14,351 nt of DNA from Deltaproteobacteria bacterium (GTDB lineage Bacteria; Desulfobacterota; Binatia; UBA9968): contig VBKX01000340.1 in assembly GCA_005879435.1 (NCBI GenBank), forward strand, positions 1 through 14,351, in the 5' to 3' direction. Both the position numbers and the translations under genes were made by a program. Under the pieces are notes generated by a model. That model had not been told where the DNA came from, made no database searches, and worked only from the letters and a program-made list of their open reading frames with translations. This document shows, in pieces, positions 1-7,739 of the stretch (the first letter of the stretch is position 1; each line of letters starts with the position of its first letter).

Positions 1-2
1 AA

Positions 3-257
3 AAGGACGATGCGCCGAAGCTCGTCGCCAAAGGGCGAGGTTACTTGGCCGATAAAATCATTGAGCTGGCGCGTCTTCACAATATCCCGATCCGTCAAGA
101 TAAGAAGCTTTTGCAGATTCTCTCTCGCCTCGATCTGGAAGAGGAGATCCCACTGGAGGTCTACAAAGCGGTCGCGGAGATTCTTGCGTTCATCTATCGC
201 TTGAGCAACCGGCCGTTGGACAAGCCTTCGGCGACAAATGCGGCTCCGCTGGAATGA
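3..257 (+). CDS. FlhB-type export-switch C-terminal domain protein (5' end outside window)
   Basis: The frame is open from the window edge to a TGA at 255-257, giving 84 visible residues. They begin KDDAPKLVAKGRGYLADKII and match the cytoplasmic C-terminal domain of the FlhB/YscU family, the part just after the NPTH autocleavage site. The later stretch EEIPLEVYKAVAEILAFIYRL is the family's usual closing helix. In flagellar or type III secretion systems this domain switches substrate specificity at the export gate. Many bacteria also carry a free-standing copy of about 90-110 residues without the membrane domain. Which form this is cannot be decided because the 5' end is missing. The absence of other flagellar genes downstream fits the free-standing form. 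The TTG at 45 and the ATG at 10 (another frame) are not credible starts, since homology continues upstream of 45. Confidence 0.82.
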   Translation, partial: KDDAPKLVAKGRGYLADKIIELARLHNIPIRQDKKLLQILSRLDLEEEIPLEVYKAVAEILAFIYRLSNRPLDKPSATNAAPLE

Positions 258-397
258 TCGACACGCCGCGAAGGCTTGCGATGACCGGTCAACTCTCATT
301 ACGATAATCCCTCGATGCTCTCCGGTTGGACTTGTGGCGCTAAAATCGCCTTAGAGATATAAGGTCATTACCAAACCAGCCGCGAGAGTGTGCGCCA

Positions 398-1144
398 GTG
401 CTTGAATCCGAAACTTCCCGTACGCCTTGGGTCAATCCGCCGCATGAGCTTGCCCTAGCAGATAACGCCGTCGATGTTTGGTTGATTTCGCTCACACAGC
501 GGGAGGCCGTCGACGGGTCGTTCGCCGATCTGCTTTCTTCGGCGGAGCGCGAACGCGCGGCGCGATTCAAGTTCGATAAGCACCGGCGGCCTTATGTCGT
601 CGCGCACGCGGGGCTGCGCTTGATCCTTTCGCAATATCTAAAAACAGAGCCGGCGGATTTACAATTCTTCACCGGGGTAAACGGCAAGCCGAGCTTGGCG
701 CCGGAATTTGCCGGCAGCGGCCTTCAATTCAATCTCTCTCACTCCCACGAGATGGCCCTGCTCGGGGTGACACGCAGACACGAGATCGGCGTCGATATCG
801 AATGGATCAAAGAAGATTATGGTTTTGACGAGGTAGCCGAGCAGTTTTTCACCAAGAAAGAAGTGTCGCAGTTGCGCGCTTTGCCGGTAGATCTTCGACG
901 CCAGGCATTTTTCAAATGCTGGACCAGCAAGGAAGCCTTCCTCAAGGCAAAAGGAACAGGACTATCGGGAAATTTGGACGAAGTAGAAATTGCGCTCGCC
1001 GAAAATCAGCGCGTGCGCATCGACGCCAGAGTGCCGGGCTGGACGCTGATGGAGCTCAATCCCGGCGGCACTTATGAAGCGACAGTGGTGGTCGAAGGCG
1101 GTTCGCTGCCGGTGAACTGCTATCGATGGGAGCCCACGCGCTAG
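398..1144 (+). CDS. 4'-phosphopantetheinyl transferase, Sfp/Gsp type
   Basis: This cytoplasmic enzyme would transfer 4'-phosphopantetheine from CoA to a conserved serine of acyl or peptidyl carrier proteins, converting apo to holo forms. The 248-residue length suits the two-lobed Sfp type rather than the roughly 120-residue AcpS type. Motifs appear in family order: NGKP at 95-98, FNLSHS at 111-116, IGVDIE at 130-135 (D133 and E135 would bind Mg2+), and a block at 171-188 with W175, K178, E179 and the ending KAKGTG. The start is a GTG at 398 with no strong Shine-Dalgarno sequence, so the N-terminus is uncertain by several residues; homology is secure from about residue 25. No carrier-protein, PKS or NRPS gene lies in the window, so the target is unknown. 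It may serve fatty-acid synthesis or a distant secondary-metabolite locus. Confidence 0.93.
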   Translation: MLESETSRTPWVNPPHELALADNAVDVWLISLTQREAVDGSFADLLSSAERERAARFKFDKHRRPYVVAHAGLRLILSQYLKTEPADLQFFTGVNGKPSLAPEFAGSGLQFNLSHSHEMALLGVTRRHEIGVDIEWIKEDYGFDEVAEQFFTKKEVSQLRALPVDLRRQAFFKCWTSKEAFLKAKGTGLSGNLDEVEIALAENQRVRIDARVPGWTLMELNPGGTYEATVVVEGGSLPVNCYRWEPTR

Positions 1145-1331
1145 CGCGACATCTCAAGAGTTCGCGGATCAGGTCCTGTCGTCCCTTCCTCTGACAAAGG
1201 GCGATTTCGAGCCCGCCGAAAAACAATCCCCTCGGTCCCCGTTTTCAAAGCGAACATGGCGGGGATGGTGGGGCTGCGGCCGACCTCGACCCCTATGCTT
1301 TCCCCCTCAGTATAACGAGACCCGCATCGCT

Positions 1332-2312
1332 TCAAGCTTCCACGAATTTTGAAAACGCTGCAAAGAAATCAAAGGCCAGCTTGCCTTTTTCGCCGCCGCG
1401 GTTTTTGACGATGTGCAAGGTAAGCGCGTGATTGGGTTCGGTGAGTTTCTTGGTTCGTTCAAGGTCTTTTTCTAGCACAAGGACCACGCCCGGGCTCGCG
1501 ACTCTTTCACTCCATGCTTGCGGTTGCGATTCGCCAACGTCACCGAGGTTGGGCCAGATCGCGAATATGGGAATTTTCAGATTCACCGCGGTTTTTTGGA
1601 GTTGCTCGGCGATGATTGGGAGACGATCGCCCAACGCTTGATCGCGCTTTCCGAGGCGCTGGCAGTCGTCGATGACGACAAAGATTTTTTCGCTATTTGC
1701 TGTGGCGCGAATATCGCCGATGCGCTTTTCAATTTCCCGCAGATCGGGATGCGCTGCGCACTCAACGATGTAAGTTAGATCGAGCCAGGGCTTCGCTTCG
1801 CGCGCGGATTGTTTCAATTTTTCCCAGCTGGGGGGAAGCCCGTTGATATCTCCATAGTGCGCCTTCGGAACGCCGTACCAGTGAAGCAGATAGGCACTGC
1901 CGCGCCGGATCTCCCTGGTTTCTAGTCCGCTTAAACGCGCCAGAGTTTTGATTCTGAGGTCCTTGCTCGTTTCTGCCAGAGTAAAAAAGATTGCCGGCAC
2001 ATTGTTATGCACTGTCACTTGATCGAGAAGTTGTTTGGCCAGTGAGGTCTTGCCGCATGCAGGCGGCCCGATTAGAAAATAAAGGCCAGGCAAGATTCCG
2101 TCCAGCGCGCAACTCAAGTTGGCAAACCCGGTTTCCCAGCCGGAAATATTCTTTACCGTATGCTCTTTTTCGAGGTCGCCCAGGAATGATTCTAGCTGCT
2201 CTCCCTCGGATTGAATAGGGTATTTTTCAGCCATGGAAGTGAATCGGAGATTAGCTATTTTGCCGGCTTGCGGCAAGGCGGAGTTTATCATTGACAGAAG
2301 GCGACCTTCCAT
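1332..2312 (-). CDS. Orphan DnaB-C/RecA-fold ATPase
   Basis: This 326-residue protein carries one RecA-like ATPase domain of the DnaB helicase C-terminal type. It opens with SGWETGFANLSCALDGILPG (57-76), the position of the TGF..LD...GG.. block of DnaB. Walker A is GPPACGKT (82-89). A FFTLAETSKDLRIKTLA stretch matches DnaB's FFSLEMS block. Walker B is IFVVIDD (210-216). IVKNRGGEKGKLAF (301-314) matches DnaB's KQRNGPTG strand. DnaB's N-terminal primase-binding domain is absent, being replaced by about 55 residues without a recognisable fold. The DnaB LSQLSR sensor region reads IWPNLGD (252-258), so helicase activity is doubtful. The ATG at 2312 has AGGGG four bases upstream. The gene is divergent from the molybdenum hydroxylase operon, 60 bp away. 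The role is unknown; phage, plasmid or DNA-repair use are all possible. Confidence 0.8.
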   Translation of the reverse strand: MEGRLLSMINSALPQAGKIANLRFTSMAEKYPIQSEGEQLESFLGDLEKEHTVKNISGWETGFANLSCALDGILPGLYFLIGPPACGKTSLAKQLLDQVTVHNNVPAIFFTLAETSKDLRIKTLARLSGLETREIRRGSAYLLHWYGVPKAHYGDINGLPPSWEKLKQSAREAKPWLDLTYIVECAAHPDLREIEKRIGDIRATANSEKIFVVIDDCQRLGKRDQALGDRLPIIAEQLQKTAVNLKIPIFAIWPNLGDVGESQPQAWSERVASPGVVLVLEKDLERTKKLTEPNHALTLHIVKNRGGEKGKLAFDFFAAFSKFVEA

Positions 2313-2372
2313 AATACCCCTTAGCCATCTGGAGCCATTATCAATAGGTTCGAAACAGGAGGTGTTCCTGCT

Positions 2373-2993
2373 ATGGAAGACGAAAAGAAAGGGACGAGGC
2401 TATCGCGACGTTCATTTCTCAAAGGTATCGGCGGCGGAGCCATCGGCACCGCGGTCATTTCGACGGGACTGGTTAAATCCGATTCCGCGGAAGGCTATTC
2501 GCCGGAAACATCCGGAGCGGGCGGCAATAGAGCGACAATTACGCTCAAAGTTAACGGGAAAGCGTACCGCGTCGAAGTCGAGCACCGGAGCACCTTGGCC
2601 GAAGTGCTGCGTGATGAACTAGGTCTTACCGGAACGAAGATCGGCTGTGACCGCGGTGAATGCGGCGCGTGCACGGTGATCATCAACGGGCACAATATGT
2701 ATGCCTGCAGCCAGCTGGCGGTGTGGATGCAAGGGAAGGACATTCTCACCGTCGAAGGCTTGGCAAAAGGCGACAAGCTCGATCCGCTGCAGGAAGCTTT
2801 TATCGAGCACGACGGGCCGCAGTGCGGTTTTTGCACTTCCGGTCAGATCATGTCGGGGAAAGCGTTGCTGATGAAAAATCCCAAACCCGATGAAGCGCAA
2901 GCGCGCCGCGGCTTGTCAGGCAATCTGTGTCGCTGCGGCAACTATAACCGCGAGGTCGCCGCTGTGCTCGCCGCTGCGGCGAAATCGAGTTAA
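2373..2993 (+). CDS. Molybdenum hydroxylase [2Fe-2S] subunit with Tat signal (PaoA/YagT-like)
   Basis: This is the iron-sulfur subunit of a xanthine dehydrogenase family enzyme and passes electrons from the Mo site towards FAD. The N-terminus has a twin-arginine motif SRRSFLKG (11-18) followed by a glycine/alanine-rich hydrophobic stretch, so the folded complex is probably exported to the periplasm. A plant-type [2Fe-2S] domain follows with C92, C97, C100 and C112. A helical second [2Fe-2S] domain has C151, C154, C186 and C188 (QCGFC and LCRCGNY). All eight ligands are present. The 206-residue length is close to E. coli PaoA (229). AGGAGGT at 2357-2363 supports the ATG at 2373. It is the first gene of a three-gene operon, with the Mo subunit starting 9 bp downstream. 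The substrate cannot be read from this subunit. Confidence 0.95.
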   Translation: MEDEKKGTRLSRRSFLKGIGGGAIGTAVISTGLVKSDSAEGYSPETSGAGGNRATITLKVNGKAYRVEVEHRSTLAEVLRDELGLTGTKIGCDRGECGACTVIINGHNMYACSQLAVWMQGKDILTVEGLAKGDKLDPLQEAFIEHDGPQCGFCTSGQIMSGKALLMKNPKPDEAQARRGLSGNLCRCGNYNREVAAVLAAAAKSS

Positions 2994-3002
2994 GGAGGTT
3001 TT

Positions 3003-5219
3003 ATGGCACAAGCACCGAAAGAGTATTCCATCGTCGGCAAGCAAACGCCGCGCATTGACGCCTACGAGCGCGTGACCGGGCAAGCGCAGTACACCGGCGA
3101 TCTCCAACTTCCCGGTATGCTCTACGCGCGCGTGCTGCGCAGCAACGTTCCGCACGCCAAAATCATCAGCATCGATACTTCCAAGGCGGAAAAACTGCCG
3201 GGCGTGAAAGCGGTCATTCATCACGAAAACGCCAAGGTACCGTGGTCGAGCGGCGGTCACACGCACCGACGCTATATTTTTAATAACCCGGTGCGCTATG
3301 TCGGCGATCCAGTCGCGGCGGTTGCCGCGACCGACCGCCACATCGCCGAAGATGCTTTGAAATTGATCGACGTCAAGTACGAAAAGATCCCCCACGTGCT
3401 CGATGCCAACGAGGCGCTTAAACCGGATGCGCCGAAAATTGCGCCCAATGGCAATCTCTCCGTCGGCAAAGGCGCATTCAGCGCGCCCATCGAGGAGTCG
3501 TGGGGCGATATCGAGCAGGGTTTCAAAGATGCCGACCGCGTTTTCGAAGACACTTACATCACCAAACATGTAAATAATGCCCAGCTCGAGCGCCGGGTGA
3601 GCATCGCCAAGTGGGATGCCGGCAAGCTCACCGTCTATGCCTCGACCCAGGGCGTGTCTAATGCGCGCACGGATATCGCCAAAGATTTCGCTTTGCCGCT
3701 CAGCAAAGTGCGCGTGGTGTGCAAGTACATGGGCGGCGGATTTGGTAACAAGAACCAGGCGCAGGACTACGACTACATGGCGGCGATGCTCGCGAAAGTT
3801 GCCGCGCAACCGGTGAAACTCGAATTTACCCGAGAAGACGACTACATTGGCATGCATGGGCGCTGGGCTTCGGAGCAGCACTATAAGGTCGGCGTCAAGA
3901 ACGACGGCACGATCACCGCGGTATCCCTGGACGCTGTGACCAATATGGGTGCGTATCGTAAACAGAGCGGCAACTTGAGCGGCACGGATTTCTACAATAT
4001 CCCGAACTTCAAAAAAGTCATCAAACCCGTGCACACCAACACCGTTGTCGCCGCTAACTATCGCGCGCCGGCCTATCCGCAGTCGGTCTTTGGTTTCGCA
4101 TCCTTCCTCGATCAGGTCGCGTTTGAGTTGGGCGTCAACCCGCTCGATATGTTCATGCGCAACCGCGCGCAAAAATCTAAAGGTAAGCTTCCTTTCACTT
4201 CGAACTATCTAGAGCAGTGCATCCTCGAAGGCTCGAAGCGGATCGGCTTTAGTGAAAAATGGCACAAACCCGGCGCAACGGCCGGACCTGTGAAGCACGG
4301 GATCGGTATGGCTCTGGGTGGCTATCCGTTTCGCCCGGGTCTCGGCGCCGCGACCATTCGCGTCAATCCCGACGGCACGGCGCATGTCTTGGTCGGTGTT
4401 ACCGATATCGGCACCGGAGCTAAGTCGACAATGGCGATTATTGCTTCTGAGGCTTTAGGCATTCCGCTCAATCAGATTCAACTTACCAATGGCGACACCG
4501 ACGTAACGCCTTACTCCGTCGGCGAGTCGGGCAGCCGCACGACTGCGTTTACGGGTCCGGCGGTGGTTGCAGCGGCGGAAGACGTGCGCAAGCAAATTTT
4601 TGCGCTGGCGTCGGCGCCAATGAAAAGCAAACCTGAAGAACTCGACTTGCGCGACGGTCAAGTTTTTCGCAAGGCCGATTCAGCGCAGAGAATCGCTCTT
4701 GGACAAATCGTAAAAGACAGTGGCGATTTGATCGGACGCGCCACGACCAACCCGAACTTTCCCAAAGAAATGGACGGAAAGTGCTTTTCGGCTCATTTCG
4801 CCGAGGTGGAAGTCGACACTTGGACGGGTCATGTGCGCATCACCCGATACGTCGCGGCGCATGACAGCGGCGCGATCCTCAATCGTCTGACGGCGGAAAG
4901 CCAGATCAAAGGAGGCGTCGTGCAGGGTATCGGCATGGCCTTCTCAGAAGAATTGCTGATCGACAAAGTGACGGCGATACCGATCAATCCCAACTACCGC
5001 GACGCCAAGGTGCCGACGCATTTGGAAACGCCGGAAGTCGAAGTCATCTTCGTCGAGCACTACGATCCCTACGGTGTTTTTGGCGGGAAAGTCGTCGGCG
5101 AACCGCCGATTACGGCCGCGGTGGCGACGATTGCCAACGCGATTTTCAATGCTACTGGCAAGCGATTCAAAGAACTCCCGATTACCCCGGACAAAATCGT
5201 TCGCGCGGTGCAGGTGTAA
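3003..5219 (+). CDS. Molybdenum hydroxylase molybdopterin-binding (catalytic) subunit
   Basis: This 738-residue catalytic subunit of a xanthine dehydrogenase/aldehyde oxidase family enzyme binds the molybdopterin cofactor and hydroxylates the substrate with water-derived oxygen. It is close in length to E. coli PaoC (732). The N-terminal a/b hammerhead domain includes RYVGDPVAAVAA near residue 100. The first Mo-binding domain has STQG (Q216), MGGGFGNKN (243-251) and RAPAYPQ (354-360). The second has VTDIGTG, GESGSR (507-512) and GEPP with E700, the position of the catalytic glutamate of the family. The usual HNPMEPR stretch reads VNNAQLERR here, a substitution near the substrate funnel that may mark a different specificity. 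It has no signal peptide of its own and probably travels with the Tat-tagged small subunit. A GGAGGT at 2994-2999 sits just before the ATG. The substrate is unknown; an aldehyde or an N-heterocycle is most likely. Confidence 0.95.
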   Translation: MAQAPKEYSIVGKQTPRIDAYERVTGQAQYTGDLQLPGMLYARVLRSNVPHAKIISIDTSKAEKLPGVKAVIHHENAKVPWSSGGHTHRRYIFNNPVRYVGDPVAAVAATDRHIAEDALKLIDVKYEKIPHVLDANEALKPDAPKIAPNGNLSVGKGAFSAPIEESWGDIEQGFKDADRVFEDTYITKHVNNAQLERRVSIAKWDAGKLTVYASTQGVSNARTDIAKDFALPLSKVRVVCKYMGGGFGNKNQAQDYDYMAAMLAKVAAQPVKLEFTREDDYIGMHGRWASEQHYKVGVKNDGTITAVSLDAVTNMGAYRKQSGNLSGTDFYNIPNFKKVIKPVHTNTVVAANYRAPAYPQSVFGFASFLDQVAFELGVNPLDMFMRNRAQKSKGKLPFTSNYLEQCILEGSKRIGFSEKWHKPGATAGPVKHGIGMALGGYPFRPGLGAATIRVNPDGTAHVLVGVTDIGTGAKSTMAIIASEALGIPLNQIQLTNGDTDVTPYSVGESGSRTTAFTGPAVVAAAEDVRKQIFALASAPMKSKPEELDLRDGQVFRKADSAQRIALGQIVKDSGDLIGRATTNPNFPKEMDGKCFSAHFAEVEVDTWTGHVRITRYVAAHDSGAILNRLTAESQIKGGVVQGIGMAFSEELLIDKVTAIPINPNYRDAKVPTHLETPEVEVIFVEHYDPYGVFGGKVVGEPPITAAVATIANAIFNATGKRFKELPITPDKIVRAVQV

Positions 5220-5236
5220 GGGAGAAGGAAGCCGTT

Positions 5237-6220
5237 ATGAAAAGTTTTGAAAATATCGATGTCAAAAGCGTCCGAGAAGCGGTCAGTTTGCTGCAAAAAT
5301 TTCATCAGCAAAAAAAGAGCGCGGCGGTGGTCGGCGGCGGCAGCGAATATTTGCAGCTCATGAAAGACCACGTTGTCGAACCGGACTACCTAATCAATCT
5401 TAAATCGATTCCCGGCCTTGATTATATCAAGGAAGAGCGCGGCGGATTTCGTATCGGCGCTCTAGCGAAGCTGGTGGAAATCGAAGAACACCCCGCCGTC
5501 CGCGAAAAACTGCTCATTCTCTCCAGCGCCGCGGGAGAAGCCGCCTCGCCGCAGATCCGAAACGCCGGCACGATCGCCGGGAATCTTTGCCAGCGGCCGT
5601 TTTGCTGGTATTTCCGTTCGTCGAATTTTACTTGTCTGCGTAAAGGCGGGCAGGTTTGTTACACGGTAACCGGCGACGGCCGCTTTCATGCGATCCTCGG
5701 CGCGGGACCGAGCTATATCGTTCATCCCTCGGACACGGCGCCAGCACTGGTTGCGCTGGGCGCGCAAATTAAAATCGCCGGACCGACAGGTGAGAAGATG
5801 ATTCCTCTGGAAAAATTTTTCGTCTTGCCTTCGGTGGATTACAAGCGCGAGAATATTCTCAATCCCGCCGAGATCGTCACGGAGATCTTCGTGCCCACTC
5901 CAAAGGCCGGCAGTAAAGGGTTTTACCACAAAGTGCGTGAGCGACTTGCCTGGGATCACGCCATCGTTGCCGTGGCCACGATCGTTGAAAGCAGCGGTAG
6001 CGTCGTCCGGGCGGCGCGCGTGGTCATGGGCGGTGTCGCACCGATTCCCTGGCGCGCGGCAAAAGCTGAAGAGTTTCTGCGTGGCAAGAGAATCGATGAA
6101 GCGACGGCGAAACAAGCCGGTGAGATCGCCCTTGAGGGCGCTAAACCTCTCAAAGACAACGTCTACAAGGTGAAGATGGCGCAAGACCTTATTCAGAGGG
6201 GGTTGTTGGCGTCGGCGTAG
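5237..6220 (+). CDS. Molybdenum hydroxylase FAD-binding subunit with four-cysteine insert (PaoB/YagS-like)
   Basis: This 327-residue flavoprotein is the electron exit of the molybdenum hydroxylase, close in length to E. coli PaoB (318). The FAD domain shows VGGGSEYL (32-39) for the pyrophosphate loop and RNAGTIAGNL (108-117). Inserted right after this are C118, C123, C133 and C141, with the sequence LCQRPFCWYFRSSNFTC. PaoB-type and 4-hydroxybenzoyl-CoA reductase-type FAD subunits carry an extra [4Fe-4S] cluster here, so one is inferred. The C-terminal CO-dehydrogenase-flavoprotein-like domain follows, with DHAIVAVA and GGVAPIPWRA (265-274). The gene starts 17 bp after the Mo subunit, with GGAGAAGG ahead of the ATG, and is the last of the operon before the terminator. 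No maturation chaperone such as PaoD/XdhC is in the window. Confidence 0.94.
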   Translation: MKSFENIDVKSVREAVSLLQKFHQQKKSAAVVGGGSEYLQLMKDHVVEPDYLINLKSIPGLDYIKEERGGFRIGALAKLVEIEEHPAVREKLLILSSAAGEAASPQIRNAGTIAGNLCQRPFCWYFRSSNFTCLRKGGQVCYTVTGDGRFHAILGAGPSYIVHPSDTAPALVALGAQIKIAGPTGEKMIPLEKFFVLPSVDYKRENILNPAEIVTEIFVPTPKAGSKGFYHKVRERLAWDHAIVAVATIVESSGSVVRAARVVMGGVAPIPWRAAKAEEFLRGKRIDEATAKQAGEIALEGAKPLKDNVYKVKMAQDLIQRGLLASA

Positions 6221-6305
6221 CTCCAGTGGCGACTGGGGCCCGGGCAGGGGTGAAGGCCAAGGCGATCGCCGAATTGAAGTAGGCAACTCGAGGAGCAGAT
6301 TATTT

Positions 6306-6340
6306 GCCCGTAACGGCTCGTCCGTTACGGGCTTTGCTTT
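6306..6340 (+). terminator. Rho-independent terminator after the hydroxylase operon
   Basis: GCCCGTAACGG (6306-6316) and CCGTTACGGGC (6322-6332) are perfect 11-bp inverted complements around a 5-base loop CTCGT. The T-rich run TTTGCTTT follows. The hairpin lies 85 bp after the FAD subunit stop and 42 bp before the next start, so it separates the operon from the following gene. Confidence 0.85.
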
Positions 6341-6381
6341 GGCTTGACCGCTGTGCCGTAAGCCCTTAGACTTCGAGACTC

Positions 6382-7140
6382 ATGTTTTCTGAGTTGGCAA
6401 AATCCCGACGTTTCCTGATAGCGGCCCTAGTCCTGCCTCTGGCGGCGGTGATATTCGTTGCCCTGCGACAAAGCCATCCGGTTAATATTACCGGAAACAG
6501 TAGCCAAGGCGGACCATCAGATGTGCTCACAAAGATGCAAGAAGCTTTGGCCAAAGACCGAGCGCTCCTGTCAAATTATGAGCACGACCAAACCAAGTTG
6601 AGGGCGGAAGTCATCAGACGGCGCAAGCTCCACCAGGATGGTCAGATTTCGCAGGATCAAATCAAAGAAGCCGAGCGAGATTATATCACTGCGGTCAACC
6701 GAGTGTATGAAATGCGTCATGCCGTGGTTGAGACCGATATTGCGATCACCGAAGCCGTGTTAGGAGAAAAGGTGCTGCGCATGCCGGAGCTGCCGGTGAA
6801 CGGATACAGTGAAACAGCAGATCTGAAGCGGTTTAATGGGGCCTCTAAGTGGTCCTTGAAGGATGCACCGCAGGTTGAAAGATATTTCGCCCAGACCTTT
6901 GGCCGCGACCTGCCGGTAACTGCCATGGGACAATCAGACACGCACAATCGTTTAGGTTTCGATCATCACGATTCGATGGACGTGGCGCTTCATCCTGACA
7001 GCGCCGAAGGCAAGGCGTTCATCGATCACCTTCGTAAAGCCGGAATTCCGTTCATTGCCTTTCGCAAGGCTGTGCCCGGCGCATCCACGGGCCCGCACAT
7101 CCACGTTGGAAGACCTTCTGGGCGACTTGTGCGCCACTAA
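6382..7140 (+). CDS. Membrane-anchored coiled-coil protein with His/Asp...HxH C-terminal domain, unnamed family
   Basis: I do not recognise a named family. This 252-residue protein has three parts. Residues 10-28 form one hydrophobic N-terminal segment after a KSRR start, so the rest probably faces the periplasm. Residues 48-128 are charged and helical, with RRRKLHQDGQISQDQIKEAE (79-98) resembling the alpha-hairpin of HlyD-type membrane fusion proteins. The last 70 residues carry H188, LGFDHH (H195, H196), MDVALHP (D200, H204) and GPHIHVG (H239, H241). A His...Asp...HxH arrangement recalls zinc sites of LAS/M15 D-Ala-D-Ala peptidases, but the 5-residue H195-D200 spacing is shorter than in M15 (SxHxxGxAxD), so peptidase activity is only a suggestion. 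A decayed paralogue lies at 9267-9998 and keeps H188, H195, D200 and HIH. No clear Shine-Dalgarno sequence precedes the ATG. The terminator upstream makes it its own unit. Confidence 0.8.
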   Translation: MFSELAKSRRFLIAALVLPLAAVIFVALRQSHPVNITGNSSQGGPSDVLTKMQEALAKDRALLSNYEHDQTKLRAEVIRRRKLHQDGQISQDQIKEAERDYITAVNRVYEMRHAVVETDIAITEAVLGEKVLRMPELPVNGYSETADLKRFNGASKWSLKDAPQVERYFAQTFGRDLPVTAMGQSDTHNRLGFDHHDSMDVALHPDSAEGKAFIDHLRKAGIPFIAFRKAVPGASTGPHIHVGRPSGRLVRH

Positions 7141-7347
7141 ATTCGCAGCCGGTCGCGTTCATTCGAGACTATTGACGACTGCTGACCGGATCGTTTGATC
7201 TTCAAACAATAGATTCCGAGCGCCTTCACTCGACTTCCCTCGTTCAGCTGTAAACTTCTGGCGCTTTTCCGTGAACCAACGTTGGCAGTGACCTAAGCTC
7301 CACGTTGCTCGCTGTTTCGGCGCGAATAGTAACCTTCTCTGTCAACA

Positions 7348-7644
7348 GTGTTGTCATATTGGGTCGCGGGCTCCATCAAGCTCTCGCCGATTGCGCTGTA
7401 TTACGGCCATAACATTATTGGCATTGAGGTTGCGTTATCGAACGATCTAACAATGATAGTTAATGTTCACAATGGATTGTTTGTTGGTGGCAGGCCAATT
7501 TGGGTTGCAAGGTTTACGGTGAGTTACTTGGAACCAACCGGGAGACTGTACCAGATCAGAAAAGTTTTTGACGCCGAAGGCAATCGAGTTGGATCTGGCA
7601 ACCTCAAGTCGGCTTTCGCGACCGCATGGCAAGATATCAAATGA
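7348..7644 (+). CDS. Small hypothetical protein
   Basis: This possible gene of 98 residues starts at a GTG (7348), with a TTG directly after as an alternative. I do not recognise it. There is no signal peptide or clear membrane segment. The composition looks protein-like: mixed aliphatic strands (IIGIEVALSND, LTMIVNVHNG), then RFTVSYLEPTGRLYQIRKVF and a helical-looking end. No Shine-Dalgarno sequence is visible, and it stands alone in a region of low coding density, so it could be a gene fragment or chance. Its base composition is more AT-rich than the hydroxylase operon upstream, as in much of this accessory segment. Confidence 0.4.
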   Translation: MLSYWVAGSIKLSPIALYYGHNIIGIEVALSNDLTMIVNVHNGLFVGGRPIWVARFTVSYLEPTGRLYQIRKVFDAEGNRVGSGNLKSAFATAWQDIK

Positions 7645-7739
7645 GCGTGATTAAACTTGGATCATTCAATGTTCATCACATACGTGAGTCTGAGCGACGC
7701 TAGAATTTTATTCGCGGTTAGGGGAAAGGATCAACACAG

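Noticed and set aside
1141..1335. 64-codon minus-strand frame between the phosphopantetheinyl transferase and the ATPase, with a TTG overlapping the ATPase stop
   Set aside because: It starts with a TTG without a ribosome site, overlaps the transferase stop, and its arginine-rich sequence matches no family I know.
2916..4172. 418-codon minus-strand frame antisense to the hydroxylase genes
   Set aside because: It is a mirror of GC-rich coding sequence on the plus strand. The plus frame has complete family motifs, while this one has repetitive His/Arg/Val-rich sequence without motifs.
5462..6286. 274-codon minus-strand frame antisense to the FAD subunit
   Set aside because: It is fully opposite a well-supported gene and shows no recognisable domain.
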